Positions 26,099 to 34,319 of a DNA stretch of 64,000 nucleotides are shown here, piece after piece (within the stretch, counting starts at the first letter, position 1; every line of letters starts with the position of its first letter). Under the pieces are notes generated by a model that saw only the letters and a list, made by a program, of their open reading frames with translations, had not been told where the DNA came from and ran no database searches. The DNA lies in contig NZ_MTQO01000035.1 in NCBI RefSeq assembly GCF_001984155.1, positions 169,505 through 233,504 of the forward strand, given 5' to 3'. This stretch comes from Actinosynnema sp. ALI-1.44 (GTDB taxonomy: Bacteria > Actinomycetota > Actinomycetes > Mycobacteriales > Pseudonocardiaceae). The position numbers were made by a program, and so were the translations under genes.

Positions 26099-26857
26099 TC
26101 AAACGGACGGCGACGCGCCCATCTGCGCGACACGCCGTGCATGCCGCTCGGTCAGCGCCCCGAAGAGCAGGGCGATCCCGGCCCACAGGACCAGTTGCGT
26201 GCCCACAGAGGCGACCCTGAAGTTCCACAGCAGGCTGGCCGGGAACCCGCCGGGCACCTCGTTGATCTTGGGCAACAGCGCCGCGGCGACAGCGAGCACC
26301 ACGACGTACCCGAGCACACCGACCAAGGCGGAGTTCCAGCCGCCGAGCCGCGGTTCGAGGCGACGTGCCAGCACGGTCGCCAGGACCGCGACGACGACCG
26401 AGATCAGCACCAGAACGAAGTACGTGGTGGTGCGTTCGTCGATGGTGCCGGACTGCCCCACCGCAGGCGGGTTGGCCGGATACTTCAGGAACGGCACGAA
26501 GTACACGGCCAGGAACGCCCCGGCTCCCACGACAGCGGCGGTCGCACGGGCGCTGAGGTTGCCGATCCGGCCGTACGCGAAGGCGAAGGCGAGCGCGAAC
26601 AACCCGCCGAACGCCAAGCCGTACGCGCCTGTGGCGACCGCGAGGCCCGCCGTGCTCTGCACACCACGGCTGACGACTTCCTCTTCCGCGCCGCCGTGGT
26701 CGTGCCCGGCTTCCGCTTCCGGGGGCGCCGCCGACTCCTCCACCGCGATGGCGTTGTCGACCTGCGGCTCACCGAACACCGAGGCGAAGACGAACGCGAG
26801 CACAGCGGCGAGCAGTCCGGCGATCATCCCCCGGACCAGGAGATTTCCAGTTTTCAT
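26099..26857 (-). CDS. cbtA: CbtA-type cobalt transporter subunit
   Basis: This 252-residue membrane protein has about six hydrophobic helices. It starts with M-K-T-G-N-L-L-V-R-G-M-I-A-G, typical of CbtA, and has a His/acid-rich extracytoplasmic loop (A-G-H-D-H-G-G-A-E-E-E) after the first helix that could bind Co2+. It lies 18 bases after cbtB, and both are preceded by a B12 riboswitch. The pair is thought to import cobalt for cobalamin synthesis. The start has no strong ribosome site, so translation may depend on coupling to cbtB. Confidence 0.88.
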   Translation of the reverse strand: MKTGNLLVRGMIAGLLAAVLAFVFASVFGEPQVDNAIAVEESAAPPEAEAGHDHGGAEEEVVSRGVQSTAGLAVATGAYGLAFGGLFALAFAFAYGRIGNLSARATAAVVGAGAFLAVYFVPFLKYPANPPAVGQSGTIDERTTTYFVLVLISVVVAVLATVLARRLEPRLGGWNSALVGVLGYVVVLAVAAALLPKINEVPGGFPASLLWNFRVASVGTQLVLWAGIALLFGALTERHARRVAQMGASPSV

Positions 26858-26875
26858 GTGGGTGCCGTGCTCGTC

Positions 26876-27067
26876 TCAGTGGCAGGGGAAGCCGAGCAGG
26901 TGGCGTCCGTCGTGGACGAACTCGTGGATGACGCTGTCCGCGCCCTGCGCACTGCCGACGAAGTAGAGCATCATCAGCGCGACGATCGCGGTGAACACAG
27001 CCCACGGCAGGATCTGTCGAATGGGAATGCGAATGGGAACCGGCACGGGAACTGCTGCGGTAGTCAC
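26876..27067 (-). CDS. cbtB: CbtB-type cobalt transporter subunit
   Basis: The 63-residue protein has one membrane helix (I-L-P-W-A-V-F-T-A-I-V-A-L-M-M-L-Y-F-V) and a short tail rich in His (H-E-F-V-H-D-G-R-H ... P-C-H), the CbtB metal-binding signature. GTG 27067 follows GGAGG by eight bases. It is directly downstream of the riboswitch at 27111-27200 and upstream of cbtA. Confidence 0.9.
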   Translation of the reverse strand: MTTAAVPVPVPIRIPIRQILPWAVFTAIVALMMLYFVGSAQGADSVIHEFVHDGRHLLGFPCH

Positions 27068-27110
27068 CGGTGTGACCTCCTCGGGCTGACGCGACCCATG
27101 GGGTGTTTCG

Positions 27111-27200
27111 TGGCCGCCGGAGTGTCTGACTTACGGGACTACCCGCATACAGTGGCGCGACCGTGCCGGGCTCTCACCGGCTTACTCCGACGAATGGCCA
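27111..27200 (-). promoter_or_regulatory. Cobalamin riboswitch upstream of cbtBA
   Basis: On the minus strand a short TGGCC/GGCCA closing stem (27200-27196 with 27115-27111) encloses AAGCCGGTGAGAGCCCGGCA, then GCGCCACTGT and the B12 box GTCAGACACTCC (27130-27119). Order and spacing match the cobalamin riboswitch core. The aptamer ends 43 bases before the cbtB start, so cobalt import should be shut down by cobalamin. Confidence 0.88.
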
Positions 27201-27227
27201 GAGGACCGTAGGCAGGAGCCAGAGACC

Positions 27228-27803
27228 GTGTCAACGCCAGGAGAGACTGCTCACCCGAATGCCTCCGGACGGGTCGTGCTGATCAGCCACGCGGCGACAC
27301 CCGCGACCCGTTGTGCGTCATTTCCCGACGACGAACCTCTGGAACGACCAGGCGATCCGCTCGTCGTGAACCTGGGGCGTTTCACCCGTTTCTCGACCGG
27401 CCCGGAGACGCGGTGCCGCCAGACCGCGGCCGCGTTGGGATGGGACGCGGCGGTCGAGGAGGCCTTGGCCGATCTGGACTTCGGGGATTGGCGCGGTCGC
27501 GCGCTCGAGGACGTCGCGGACTTCTCGTGGCTGACCGACCCGTCGGCGGCACCGCACGGCGGCGAGTCCGTGCGGGACGTGGTGGCCCGCGTCGGAGGCT
27601 GGTTGGACGGGTTGCGCGGCACCGGCGAACGCGTGGCGGCGGTGACACATCCCGCGGTCGTGCGTGCCGCGATCGTGCACGTGCTGACCGCTCCCGCCCA
27701 GGCTTTCTGGCGGATCGACGTCGCTCCCCTGTCGGTCACGCGCCTGACCAACTCGGGGCAGAACTGGACATTGCGGGAAACCGGCCACACCGTGAATCGA
27801 TAA
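27228..27803 (+). CDS. Histidine-phosphatase-fold protein of a cobalamin locus
   Basis: This 191-residue protein resembles the phosphoglycerate-mutase-like fold. The usual R-H-G motif is replaced by S-H-A-A-T-P-A-T-R: the catalytic His is kept but the first Arg is lost. A later H-P in A-A-V-T-H-P-A-V-V-R and a D-F-G-D-W motif are typical of CobC-type phosphatases. An alpha-ribazole phosphate phosphatase or a related hydrolase step in corrinoid metabolism is plausible, given the divergent cbtBA genes. GTG 27228 follows AGGAG by about ten bases. Confidence 0.75.
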   Translation: MSTPGETAHPNASGRVVLISHAATPATRCASFPDDEPLERPGDPLVVNLGRFTRFSTGPETRCRQTAAALGWDAAVEEALADLDFGDWRGRALEDVADFSWLTDPSAAPHGGESVRDVVARVGGWLDGLRGTGERVAAVTHPAVVRAAIVHVLTAPAQAFWRIDVAPLSVTRLTNSGQNWTLRETGHTVNR

Positions 27804-27886
27804 CCAACTCTAGGCCGTTCGATGGTCAGGGATTTACCATCGGGCCAGTTGGGCTACCCCTGTTCGCCTACCCACTGGGGGTCCGC

Positions 27887-30502
27887 GTGGACAGCTCCGA
27901 GATGGCATTTCGCGTCCTCGGCCCGTTGGAGGTCAGCGCGGGCGGGCGGCCGGTCGCACTCGGCGGGCGCAAACCGCGGATGCTGCTGGCCACCCTGCTG
28001 CTCCAGCCGGACACCACTGTCGGCGTCGACACACTGGTCGACGTCCTCTGGCCCGGTTCGCCACCCCGGTCGGCCGTCGCCAACGTCCGCACGTACGCCC
28101 ACGCCCTGCGAGCCGCGATCGGCGCGCGGGTGTGCACCAGACCCGGCGGCTACCAGATCTCGCCGCGGCCCGGCGAGCTCGACATGACCACGTTCGAAGC
28201 CAAGGCGCGGGACGGCGAACTGGCCGAAGCCAGCGCGTTGTGGCGCGGCCGCGCCTTGGCGGACCTGCCGCGCAGCCTGGTGTGGGAGCCGACGCTGGCC
28301 AGACTGGAGGAGCTCCGGCTGTCGGTGCTCGAACGCGGCCCGTCCGTTCCGATCGCGGATCTGCGCGGCCTGCTCGCCGAACACCCGCTGCGCGAGGAGC
28401 TCTGGCGGCACCTGCTGCACGCCCTGCACCGCGCCGGCCGGACCGCGGAGGCCATGCAGGCCTACCGGGAGGCCGAACGGGTGCTCGCCGACGAACTGGG
28501 CACCCGGCCGGGCCCGGAGTTGCGCAAGGCGCGCGCACTGATCCAGGCCGATGTCTTCCCGGTCTGCCAGCTGCCGATGGACGTCCCCGACTTCACCGGC
28601 CACCGCGAGGTCGTCCACCGGGTCATGGCCGAACTGACCCGCGCGCCCGCGGCCGTCCTGCTGACCGGGCCGCCGGGTGCCGGGAAGTCCACAGTGGCCG
28701 TCCATATCGGACACAGGGTGGCGCGCGCCTTCCCCGATGGGCAGCTGCACGTGTGCCTCCGCGACCGCGACCCGGCCGGCGTCCTCGCGTTCCTGCTGAA
28801 GGCCCTGGCCGTCCCGGACATCCCGGCGGACACCGCCGAACGCGCCGCGCGCTACCGGTCGGTGCTGGCACGCCGCCAGATGCTGGTCGTGCTCGACGAC
28901 GCGGCGAGCGCGGCGCAGGTCCGGCCGCTGCTGCCGGGTTCCGGCCCGTCCGCCGTGCTGATCACCAGCCGGACGTGGCTGCCCGAACTGTCCGGCGTCG
29001 TCACGGTCCACCTCGACGCGCTCGCCGACGCCGAAGCACACGACCTGCTCGCCAGGGTCGCGGGGCCCGACCGAGTGGCCGGTGAACCGGATCAGGTCAC
29101 GGAAATCCTGCGGGCGTGCGGCAATCTGCCGTTGGCCATCCGGGTCGCCGGCACCAGGATCGCCGCCCGGCGAGCGGTACCGTTGCGCGTGGTGGCGGGG
29201 CGACTGGCCGACGAACACGGCAGGCTCGATGAGTTGACAACCGGAAGCCTTGCCGTTCGGACCAGCGTCACCGACAGCTACCTGCGGCTGCCCACCACCG
29301 CGGCGCGTGCGTTCCGGTTCGCGGGCATGCTCGGCCCGGTCTCGTTCCCCGGGTGGGCGATCGCGGCACTGCTCGGCCGCCCGGGCGCCGAGGACGTCCT
29401 GGACACCCTCGTCAACGCCAATCTGCTCGCCGCTTCGGCGGATGCCACGGGAACGATCAGATACCGGCTGCCCGACTTGTTCCGGTGTTACGCAACAGAA
29501 CGACTGTCCGGTGACCCGCGGCGTGAATTGCGGACGGCCGCTCGGCGGGTGCTGGACGGATATCTGGCACGGGCGACACATGCGGCCGCACGCATGCCGG
29601 TGGCGTTCTTCGGCGTGCTTCCCCAGCAGGAGAACGCCCTGATCAGCGCCGACGACCCGGCGGCGTGGTTCGACGCCGAGATGCCGTCGATCACGGCGAT
29701 CCTGGAACTCGCCGAGCGGCTGGGCATCCAGCGGGACGCGTGGCGCATTCCCGCCATGACCGCGCCGTACTTCGATCTGCGCGGCAAGCACGGCGATTGG
29801 CGGCGTTCCCACGAGATCGCGCTGCGCGGCGCGCGTGACGCGGGCGACAGGCACGGCGAGGCCATCATCCTGCGCAACCAGGGACAGGTCGCGCTCTACG
29901 ACGACGACTTCGCCGCGGCCGAGACCACGACACGGCAGGCGTTGCGGCTGTTCAGCGAAGCCGAGGACGACACCGGGATCGGGATCGCGCACGCCGGAAT
30001 CGGCACGACGTCGCGGATCCACGGTGACTACCCGGGTGCGCTGCGCCACCACCGGCGGGCGCTGCGCATCTTCGTCCGGGCGGGGAAACCGCACTTCCAA
30101 GCGGCCGCGAAGATCGCCGTCGGCACGGTTCTGCTTGCCCAGCAAAGATTTCCGGAAGCCGAGAAATGGCTGACCGCGGCACGGGAGCAGGCGGCGCGGA
30201 TCGGCGACCGGCACCGCGAGGCGCACGCCCTGCAGCGGCTGGCGGGCCTGCGGGAGCCCGCGCAGGCACTCGACCACCTGACCGAGGCGACCGAGATGTT
30301 CCAGCACCTCGGCGACGACCGCTGCGTCGCGTACGCGCGGCGGCACGCTGGGGAGTTGTTCCTGCGTACCGGGGATCGCGCGCGGGCAAGGGATCTGCTG
30401 GCCGAGTCGCTGGACGCCCATCTGCGCAGCGGCGACCACCGTTCGGCAGCCGAGGTCGCCCGGCTGTTGGCCGAGGCCGGTCACGGCGACCAGCTCCAAT
30501 GA
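27887..30502 (+). CDS. AfsR-like SARP regulator with NB-ARC NTPase and TPR domains
   Basis: The product has about 871 residues. It begins with a winged-helix DNA-binding domain (F-R-V-L-G-P-L-E-V, then G-G-R-K-P-R-M-L-L-A-T-L-L-L). A BTAD domain runs to about residue 220. An NB-ARC NTPase follows with Walker A T-G-P-P-G-A-G-K-S-T and Walker B V-V-L-D-D-A. A TPR-like solenoid fills the C-terminus. AfsR relatives activate secondary metabolism or development after phosphorylation or ligand sensing. GTG 27887 has GGGGG upstream; ATG 27902 is an alternative. It precedes the four-gene FtsK/EccC-like cassette by 236 bases and may regulate it. Confidence 0.9.
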   Translation: MDSSEMAFRVLGPLEVSAGGRPVALGGRKPRMLLATLLLQPDTTVGVDTLVDVLWPGSPPRSAVANVRTYAHALRAAIGARVCTRPGGYQISPRPGELDMTTFEAKARDGELAEASALWRGRALADLPRSLVWEPTLARLEELRLSVLERGPSVPIADLRGLLAEHPLREELWRHLLHALHRAGRTAEAMQAYREAERVLADELGTRPGPELRKARALIQADVFPVCQLPMDVPDFTGHREVVHRVMAELTRAPAAVLLTGPPGAGKSTVAVHIGHRVARAFPDGQLHVCLRDRDPAGVLAFLLKALAVPDIPADTAERAARYRSVLARRQMLVVLDDAASAAQVRPLLPGSGPSAVLITSRTWLPELSGVVTVHLDALADAEAHDLLARVAGPDRVAGEPDQVTEILRACGNLPLAIRVAGTRIAARRAVPLRVVAGRLADEHGRLDELTTGSLAVRTSVTDSYLRLPTTAARAFRFAGMLGPVSFPGWAIAALLGRPGAEDVLDTLVNANLLAASADATGTIRYRLPDLFRCYATERLSGDPRRELRTAARRVLDGYLARATHAAARMPVAFFGVLPQQENALISADDPAAWFDAEMPSITAILELAERLGIQRDAWRIPAMTAPYFDLRGKHGDWRRSHEIALRGARDAGDRHGEAIILRNQGQVALYDDDFAAAETTTRQALRLFSEAEDDTGIGIAHAGIGTTSRIHGDYPGALRHHRRALRIFVRAGKPHFQAAAKIAVGTVLLAQQRFPEAEKWLTAAREQAARIGDRHREAHALQRLAGLREPAQALDHLTEATEMFQHLGDDRCVAYARRHAGELFLRTGDRARARDLLAESLDAHLRSGDHRSAAEVARLLAEAGHGDQLQ

Positions 30503-30540
30503 GGACGGAGGGACAGCCGGGTCACCCGGCTGCGCACCCT

Positions 30541-30731
30541 TTGGTGATCAACAGTATCTTGCGGGGATACCAGCGTTACCAACTCAGTTTACTCGCCTGC
30601 CCCATCCGGTCGATCGACCGGATGCCGTAGCGCCAGGACCGGCCGTCCCGCGACCACGACCTGCTCCCGCGAGGCCGGATCGAAAGTTGGGCCACCCGGG
30701 TGTGACCGCCTTGGTGATCAACAGTATCTTG
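30541..30731 (+). repeat. 21-bp direct repeat flanking a 22-bp perfect palindrome
   Basis: A 21-base sequence beginning TTGGTGATCAACAGTATCTT occurs identically at 30541-30561 and 30711-30731. Between the copies lies a perfect 22-base palindrome at 30603-30624 (left half CATCCGGTCGA). The second copy ends seven bases before the ATG at 30739 and includes a -10-like TATCTT (30725-30730). The layout looks like a duplicated promoter or operator. No gene is supported inside 30503-30738. Confidence 0.75.
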
Positions 30732-30738
30732 TGGCGGC

Positions 30739-30999
30739 ATGGCGGGCGTTGAGGAAATCAAAGCTGGGATCGCATTGGCCAACGAGAAGTCGCAGAGCGG
30801 GATCGCTGCGATCAACCAGGCTTCCATGCAACTGGACGAAGCACGCACCGCACTGCTCAACGCGACGCAAGGAAGCAGCCAGCACGACGTGGCACAGGCG
30901 CAGAACCTGCTGACCGAGGCGTTGCAGACCCTCGAGGGCGCGCAGAACGCGATCCAGGCGAGCATCTCGTCGGCCGAGGGTTACGCGAGCAGGCTTTGA
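30739..30999 (+). CDS. Small helical-hairpin protein, first gene of the FtsK/EccC-like cassette
   Basis: This 86-residue, nearly all-helical protein has two amphipathic stretches (about 1-42 and 51-86) broken by a central Q-G-S-S turn. Length and shape recall WXG100/ESX proteins, but no W-x-G is present. It ends Y-A-S-R-L. It may belong to an uncharacterised actinobacterial family (DUF6244 comes to mind, unsure). There is no signal peptide. The upstream 21-bp repeat ends seven bases before the ATG, and no ribosome site is clear, so it may be translated from a leaderless transcript. The next gene overlaps its stop as TTGA. Confidence 0.7.
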   Translation: MAGVEEIKAGIALANEKSQSGIAAINQASMQLDEARTALLNATQGSSQHDVAQAQNLLTEALQTLEGAQNAIQASISSAEGYASRL

Positions 31000-31241
31000 C
31001 GATCTCGGAGTTGGCCGGTGCGCTGCGTGAAGTGAACGTCACACTGGAACGAGCCCGCGCGACGACGAGGTCGGCGGTTCCGTTACTGGCCGAGTCCAGA
31101 GCCACCCTGGTGGCGGTACGCAGGGACCCGAACGGGTATGACCCTGTTGAACTGGATCACGCGATGGCACAGTTGTCGACGGCCGGGGACCTCATCGCCG
31201 CGGCCCGTCAGTCGATCCTGGACTACTTGCTGAGGCTGTAA
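30996..31241 (+). CDS. Second small helical-hairpin protein of the cassette
   Basis: The 81-residue product has two predicted helices (about 3-40 and 51-80) joined by a turn R-R-D-P-N-G-Y-D-P. It ends Y-L-L-R-L, the same Tyr-x-x-Arg-Leu carboxyl end as its neighbour. The start is TTG 30996, overlapping the previous stop as TTGA, and its own stop shares one base with the next ATG (TAATG). The two small proteins could form a heterodimer as EsxA/EsxB do; this is inference from size, pairing and position. Confidence 0.65.
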   Translation: MTISELAGALREVNVTLERARATTRSAVPLLAESRATLVAVRRDPNGYDPVELDHAMAQLSTAGDLIAAARQSILDYLLRL

Positions 31242-33943
31242 TGTTGGGCAAAGGCGAACGCCGGCAGCGCGCACTGGACGCGCTCGACGAGTTGCGCAAG
31301 GCACTGCGGCTCGCGCTCGGCGCAGCCAGAGCCAAGCGGCAGAACGCTCAAACCACCAAGGACCAGCTGGAATTCGAGCAGTCGGTGATGCAGCTGGGGT
31401 TGTCGCGCGCGCGGCTGGACCCCCACATCACCGAACTGCGCGGCCAACCCGCGCTGGCCAGGACCTGGGACAAGGTGATCGCGGAACGCGACGAGCTCTA
31501 CCGGGACTGGCACCCGGAAGGGCCGGGCAAGCTCCGCGCGCTCGTGGCGGAGGTGGCGCGCGGCGGGGCCGGGTCGCCGTGGCCGGACTGGCTCGGCAAG
31601 GTCGGCACGGACGCCGGCGGCACCGCGCCGGAGCTGTGGCGGGTCGGCACGGCCGTGGTCGAGGAGGCACCGGTCCAGGAGGAGTTCCCGGTGGCCGTCC
31701 CTTTACTCGACCGGGCCCATCTGCGCGTCAATTCCGCGCAGGATGGCCGGTCCGTTGTGGACTCATTGGTCGAGTCCTTGCTACTGCGGGTGATGAGCTA
31801 CTTCCGGCCCGGCCTTGTCAAGGTCCATCTGTGGGACATCGGGCACCTGACCGGATCGCTGCCCAACCTCCAGCCGCTGACGGCGGCCGGTTTACTCACC
31901 ATCCACGACCCGACCAGGCTGGACGACCTGCTCGCCGACATGGCCGGGCACATCCGCCGCGTGCACGCCAAGGCGATGCGCGAAGGCGAAACGTCGTTGC
32001 GGTCGGTCTGCGTCGCCAAGGGTGAACGTGTCGAGCCGTGGCGCGTGGTCGTGCTGTTCGGCAACGGTGAGCGCCTGCCGGACGAGCAGCAACGCGAGTT
32101 GCAGCGCGTCGCGCGTACCGGGATCGACGCGGGTGTGAGCCTGATCTGCGTCGACGTGCCGCTGTCCGCGAACAGTCCACTTGAGACGATCGTGTTCGCC
32201 GACCCGCAGAACGCGACGACGAGCATGACCGGGCCGGGGGTCCGGTTCCGGCCGGACGACGCGCCGGACGCCAGCCTGGCCAGCCGGGCGGCGACCGCGA
32301 TCGCGCAGGACCTGATCGCGCGCCGCGGCAAGCCGCGGACCTTCGACGATCTGCTGCCGGCGCGACCGGGCATGCTCAGCTCGCACGACGAACTGCGCGC
32401 GCCCGTCGGGTTCGCCGAAGGCGTGCCGGTCGAGGTCGTGCTCGGCGACGCGACACCGCACGCGCTGATCGCAGGGCCGAGCGGATCGGGCAAGACGAAC
32501 TTCCTGTACGCGATGCTCGGCGGGCTGGCGGCGCGGTACGCGCCGAGCGAGCTCGAACTGTACCTTTTGGACTTCAAGGAAGGTGTGTCGTTCGCCGGGC
32601 TGGCGCCGGGCCGCAAGGACCCGAGCTGGCTGCCGCAGGCACGGCTGGTCGGCGTGAACGTCAACACCGACCGCGAGTTCGGCCTCGCGCTGCTGCGGTT
32701 CCTCACCCAGGAACTGGCACGCAGGGCGGACGCGGCCAAGCGCCAGGAGGTCACCAAGCTCGCCGAACTGCGGGAAGCCGATCCCGAGGGGCACTGGCCG
32801 CGGATCGTCGCGGTGATCGACGAGTTCCAGGCGTTGTTCGGGGGCCGCGACCGGATCACCCAGCAGGCAACGGTGTTGCTGGAGGACGTGGCGCGGCGCG
32901 GGCGGTCGCAGGGCATCCACCTGGTGCTGGCCAGCCAGGACATCGCCGGGATCGAGGCGTTCTGGGGCAAACCGGCGGTGTTCGAGCAGTGCACGCTGAG
33001 GATCGCCATGCCCAAGGCGAAACGGGTGCTCTCGGAGACCAACAACGCGGCGTTCAGCCTGCCGCGCTGGCACGCGGTGATCAACCACGACTCCGGTGTG
33101 CCGCACGGGAACCAGGTGGCACACGTCCCGGACGCCTCGGCGAAGGGAACGTTCGACCGGTTGCAGACAAGGCTGTGGGAGACGTGGCAGTCGGCGGCAC
33201 CGAAGCTGTTCGACGGAGCCCACCAGCCGCTGCTGGCCGACGCGCCGGACTTCGCCGAACCGGTGGGGCCGTTGCTCGGCCAGGTCATCGACGTCGCCTG
33301 CCGCGCGGCGACGATGGACCTGGACGCGGTGCCGGGCCGCAACCTCGCGGTGATCGGCACGGCGACAGCGGACGCGCTGTCCATCATGGAAAGCATCACG
33401 TACTCACTGGCCCGCAAGCACGACGCGGGTTCGGTCGACTTCAGCATCTGGTGCGCGGTGCCGGCGTTGCAGGAGCGAGTGACGCGACTGGCGAAGATCC
33501 TGGCAGCGATCGGCCACTCGGTGGACCACCGGACAGACGAGCAGATCGCCACCCTCGTACCGGCCTCCGGTGAAAGGCCGCGCTACATCCTGTTCTTCGC
33601 GGTGGACGCGGCACACCAGTGGCTGGAACGCAAAGAACCACCGGCGATGCGCAGCAAGCTCGACGACCTGCGGGCGTTGCTGAAGAACGGGCCGGCCAAC
33701 CACGTGCACACGTTCGGCTGGTGGCGCGGAGTGGGGCGGATGAAGGACACCCTGGGCTTCGGCGGCGTGGACGACATCGGCGCATGGGTGGCACTGGACG
33801 TGCAGGGCGCGGAGCTGAACGCGATAGCGGCAGGTCAGATCATCGACTGGTCGCCACGACCGAAACGGGCGATCTTCTTCGACAAGTCGACCCACAGCAC
33901 CCCGGACGTGATCATCCCCTTCGACACCGTGGAATCGGAATGA
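31241..33943 (+). CDS. Soluble FtsK/EccC-like ATPase
   Basis: The 900-residue protein starts with a coiled-coil region (about 1-90, rich in R, A, L, E). A FtsK/SpoIIIE-type motor domain occupies about 380-640, with Walker A G-P-S-G-S-G-K-T-N-F, D-F-K-E-G-V and Walker B V-A-V-I-D-E-F-Q-A-L. A second, degenerate ATPase-like domain (about 690-890) has V-I-G-T-A-T-A-D-A where a P-loop would be. No membrane helix is evident, unlike chromosomal FtsK or EccC. The tandem-ATPase layout resembles EccC of type VII secretion more than a DNA translocase. All neighbouring genes overlap it. Confidence 0.85.
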   Translation: MLGKGERRQRALDALDELRKALRLALGAARAKRQNAQTTKDQLEFEQSVMQLGLSRARLDPHITELRGQPALARTWDKVIAERDELYRDWHPEGPGKLRALVAEVARGGAGSPWPDWLGKVGTDAGGTAPELWRVGTAVVEEAPVQEEFPVAVPLLDRAHLRVNSAQDGRSVVDSLVESLLLRVMSYFRPGLVKVHLWDIGHLTGSLPNLQPLTAAGLLTIHDPTRLDDLLADMAGHIRRVHAKAMREGETSLRSVCVAKGERVEPWRVVVLFGNGERLPDEQQRELQRVARTGIDAGVSLICVDVPLSANSPLETIVFADPQNATTSMTGPGVRFRPDDAPDASLASRAATAIAQDLIARRGKPRTFDDLLPARPGMLSSHDELRAPVGFAEGVPVEVVLGDATPHALIAGPSGSGKTNFLYAMLGGLAARYAPSELELYLLDFKEGVSFAGLAPGRKDPSWLPQARLVGVNVNTDREFGLALLRFLTQELARRADAAKRQEVTKLAELREADPEGHWPRIVAVIDEFQALFGGRDRITQQATVLLEDVARRGRSQGIHLVLASQDIAGIEAFWGKPAVFEQCTLRIAMPKAKRVLSETNNAAFSLPRWHAVINHDSGVPHGNQVAHVPDASAKGTFDRLQTRLWETWQSAAPKLFDGAHQPLLADAPDFAEPVGPLLGQVIDVACRAATMDLDAVPGRNLAVIGTATADALSIMESITYSLARKHDAGSVDFSIWCAVPALQERVTRLAKILAAIGHSVDHRTDEQIATLVPASGERPRYILFFAVDAAHQWLERKEPPAMRSKLDDLRALLKNGPANHVHTFGWWRGVGRMKDTLGFGGVDDIGAWVALDVQGAELNAIAAGQIIDWSPRPKRAIFFDKSTHSTPDVIIPFDTVESE

Positions 33944-34305
33944 CACAGGACCCCGTCGCGCGGTACAAGGAAATCCTCGACGTGACCCGCCAGGCAGCGC
34001 AGAAGCTGGCGGAACGAGAACGGCGCCGCAGGGTGGAAGTGGTCGACGAAATCACGGCGGCCGACCGTGACATCAAAGCAGCGACCGAAGAGGAAGAACA
34101 GGTACGCAAGGAGATCACGGGCTGGTGGCGCCAGGTGGTCGCCCGGCTGGACGGGGTCTCGTGGATCAGCCGAGGCCACCCCCCGGACCCCGACCCAGCC
34201 GGACGGCCAGACCGGCTGGACGACTACATAGCCGAAATAGAACCAGCCACCAACGCCTTCACAGCAGCCCTGAGAAAAGCCGTCTGGCCAAAAAAACTCC
34301 CCTGA
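33940..34305 (+). CDS. Coiled-coil protein, last gene of the FtsK/EccC-like cassette
   Basis: The 121-residue protein starts at ATG 33940, overlapping the ATPase stop as ATGA. Residues about 5-65 form a highly charged coiled coil (E-R-E-R-R-R-R-V-E-V, then E-E-E-E-Q-V-R-K-E), with G-W-W-R-Q following. A proline-rich linker (H-P-P-D-P-D-P-A-G-R-P) leads to a short helical tail ending P-K-K-L-P. The family is not recognised. Translational coupling suggests a partner or adaptor of the ATPase. The gene ends 14 bases before the converging mannosidase gene. Confidence 0.7.
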   Translation: MTQDPVARYKEILDVTRQAAQKLAERERRRRVEVVDEITAADRDIKAATEEEEQVRKEITGWWRQVVARLDGVSWISRGHPPDPDPAGRPDRLDDYIAEIEPATNAFTAALRKAVWPKKLP

Positions 34306-34319
34306 CCACTCACGAGGTT

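Noticed and set aside
27854..30499. 881-codon open frame antisense to the SARP gene
   Set aside because: It has no recognisable domain and mirrors the third-position G+C bias of the plus-strand gene, which has all expected SARP, NB-ARC and TPR motifs.
31241..33943. Calling the cassette a type VII secretion locus or a conjugation module
   Set aside because: There is no EccB, EccD, mycosin or W-x-G motif, and no relaxase, replication gene or att site; only the ATPase layout and small-protein pairing are shared.
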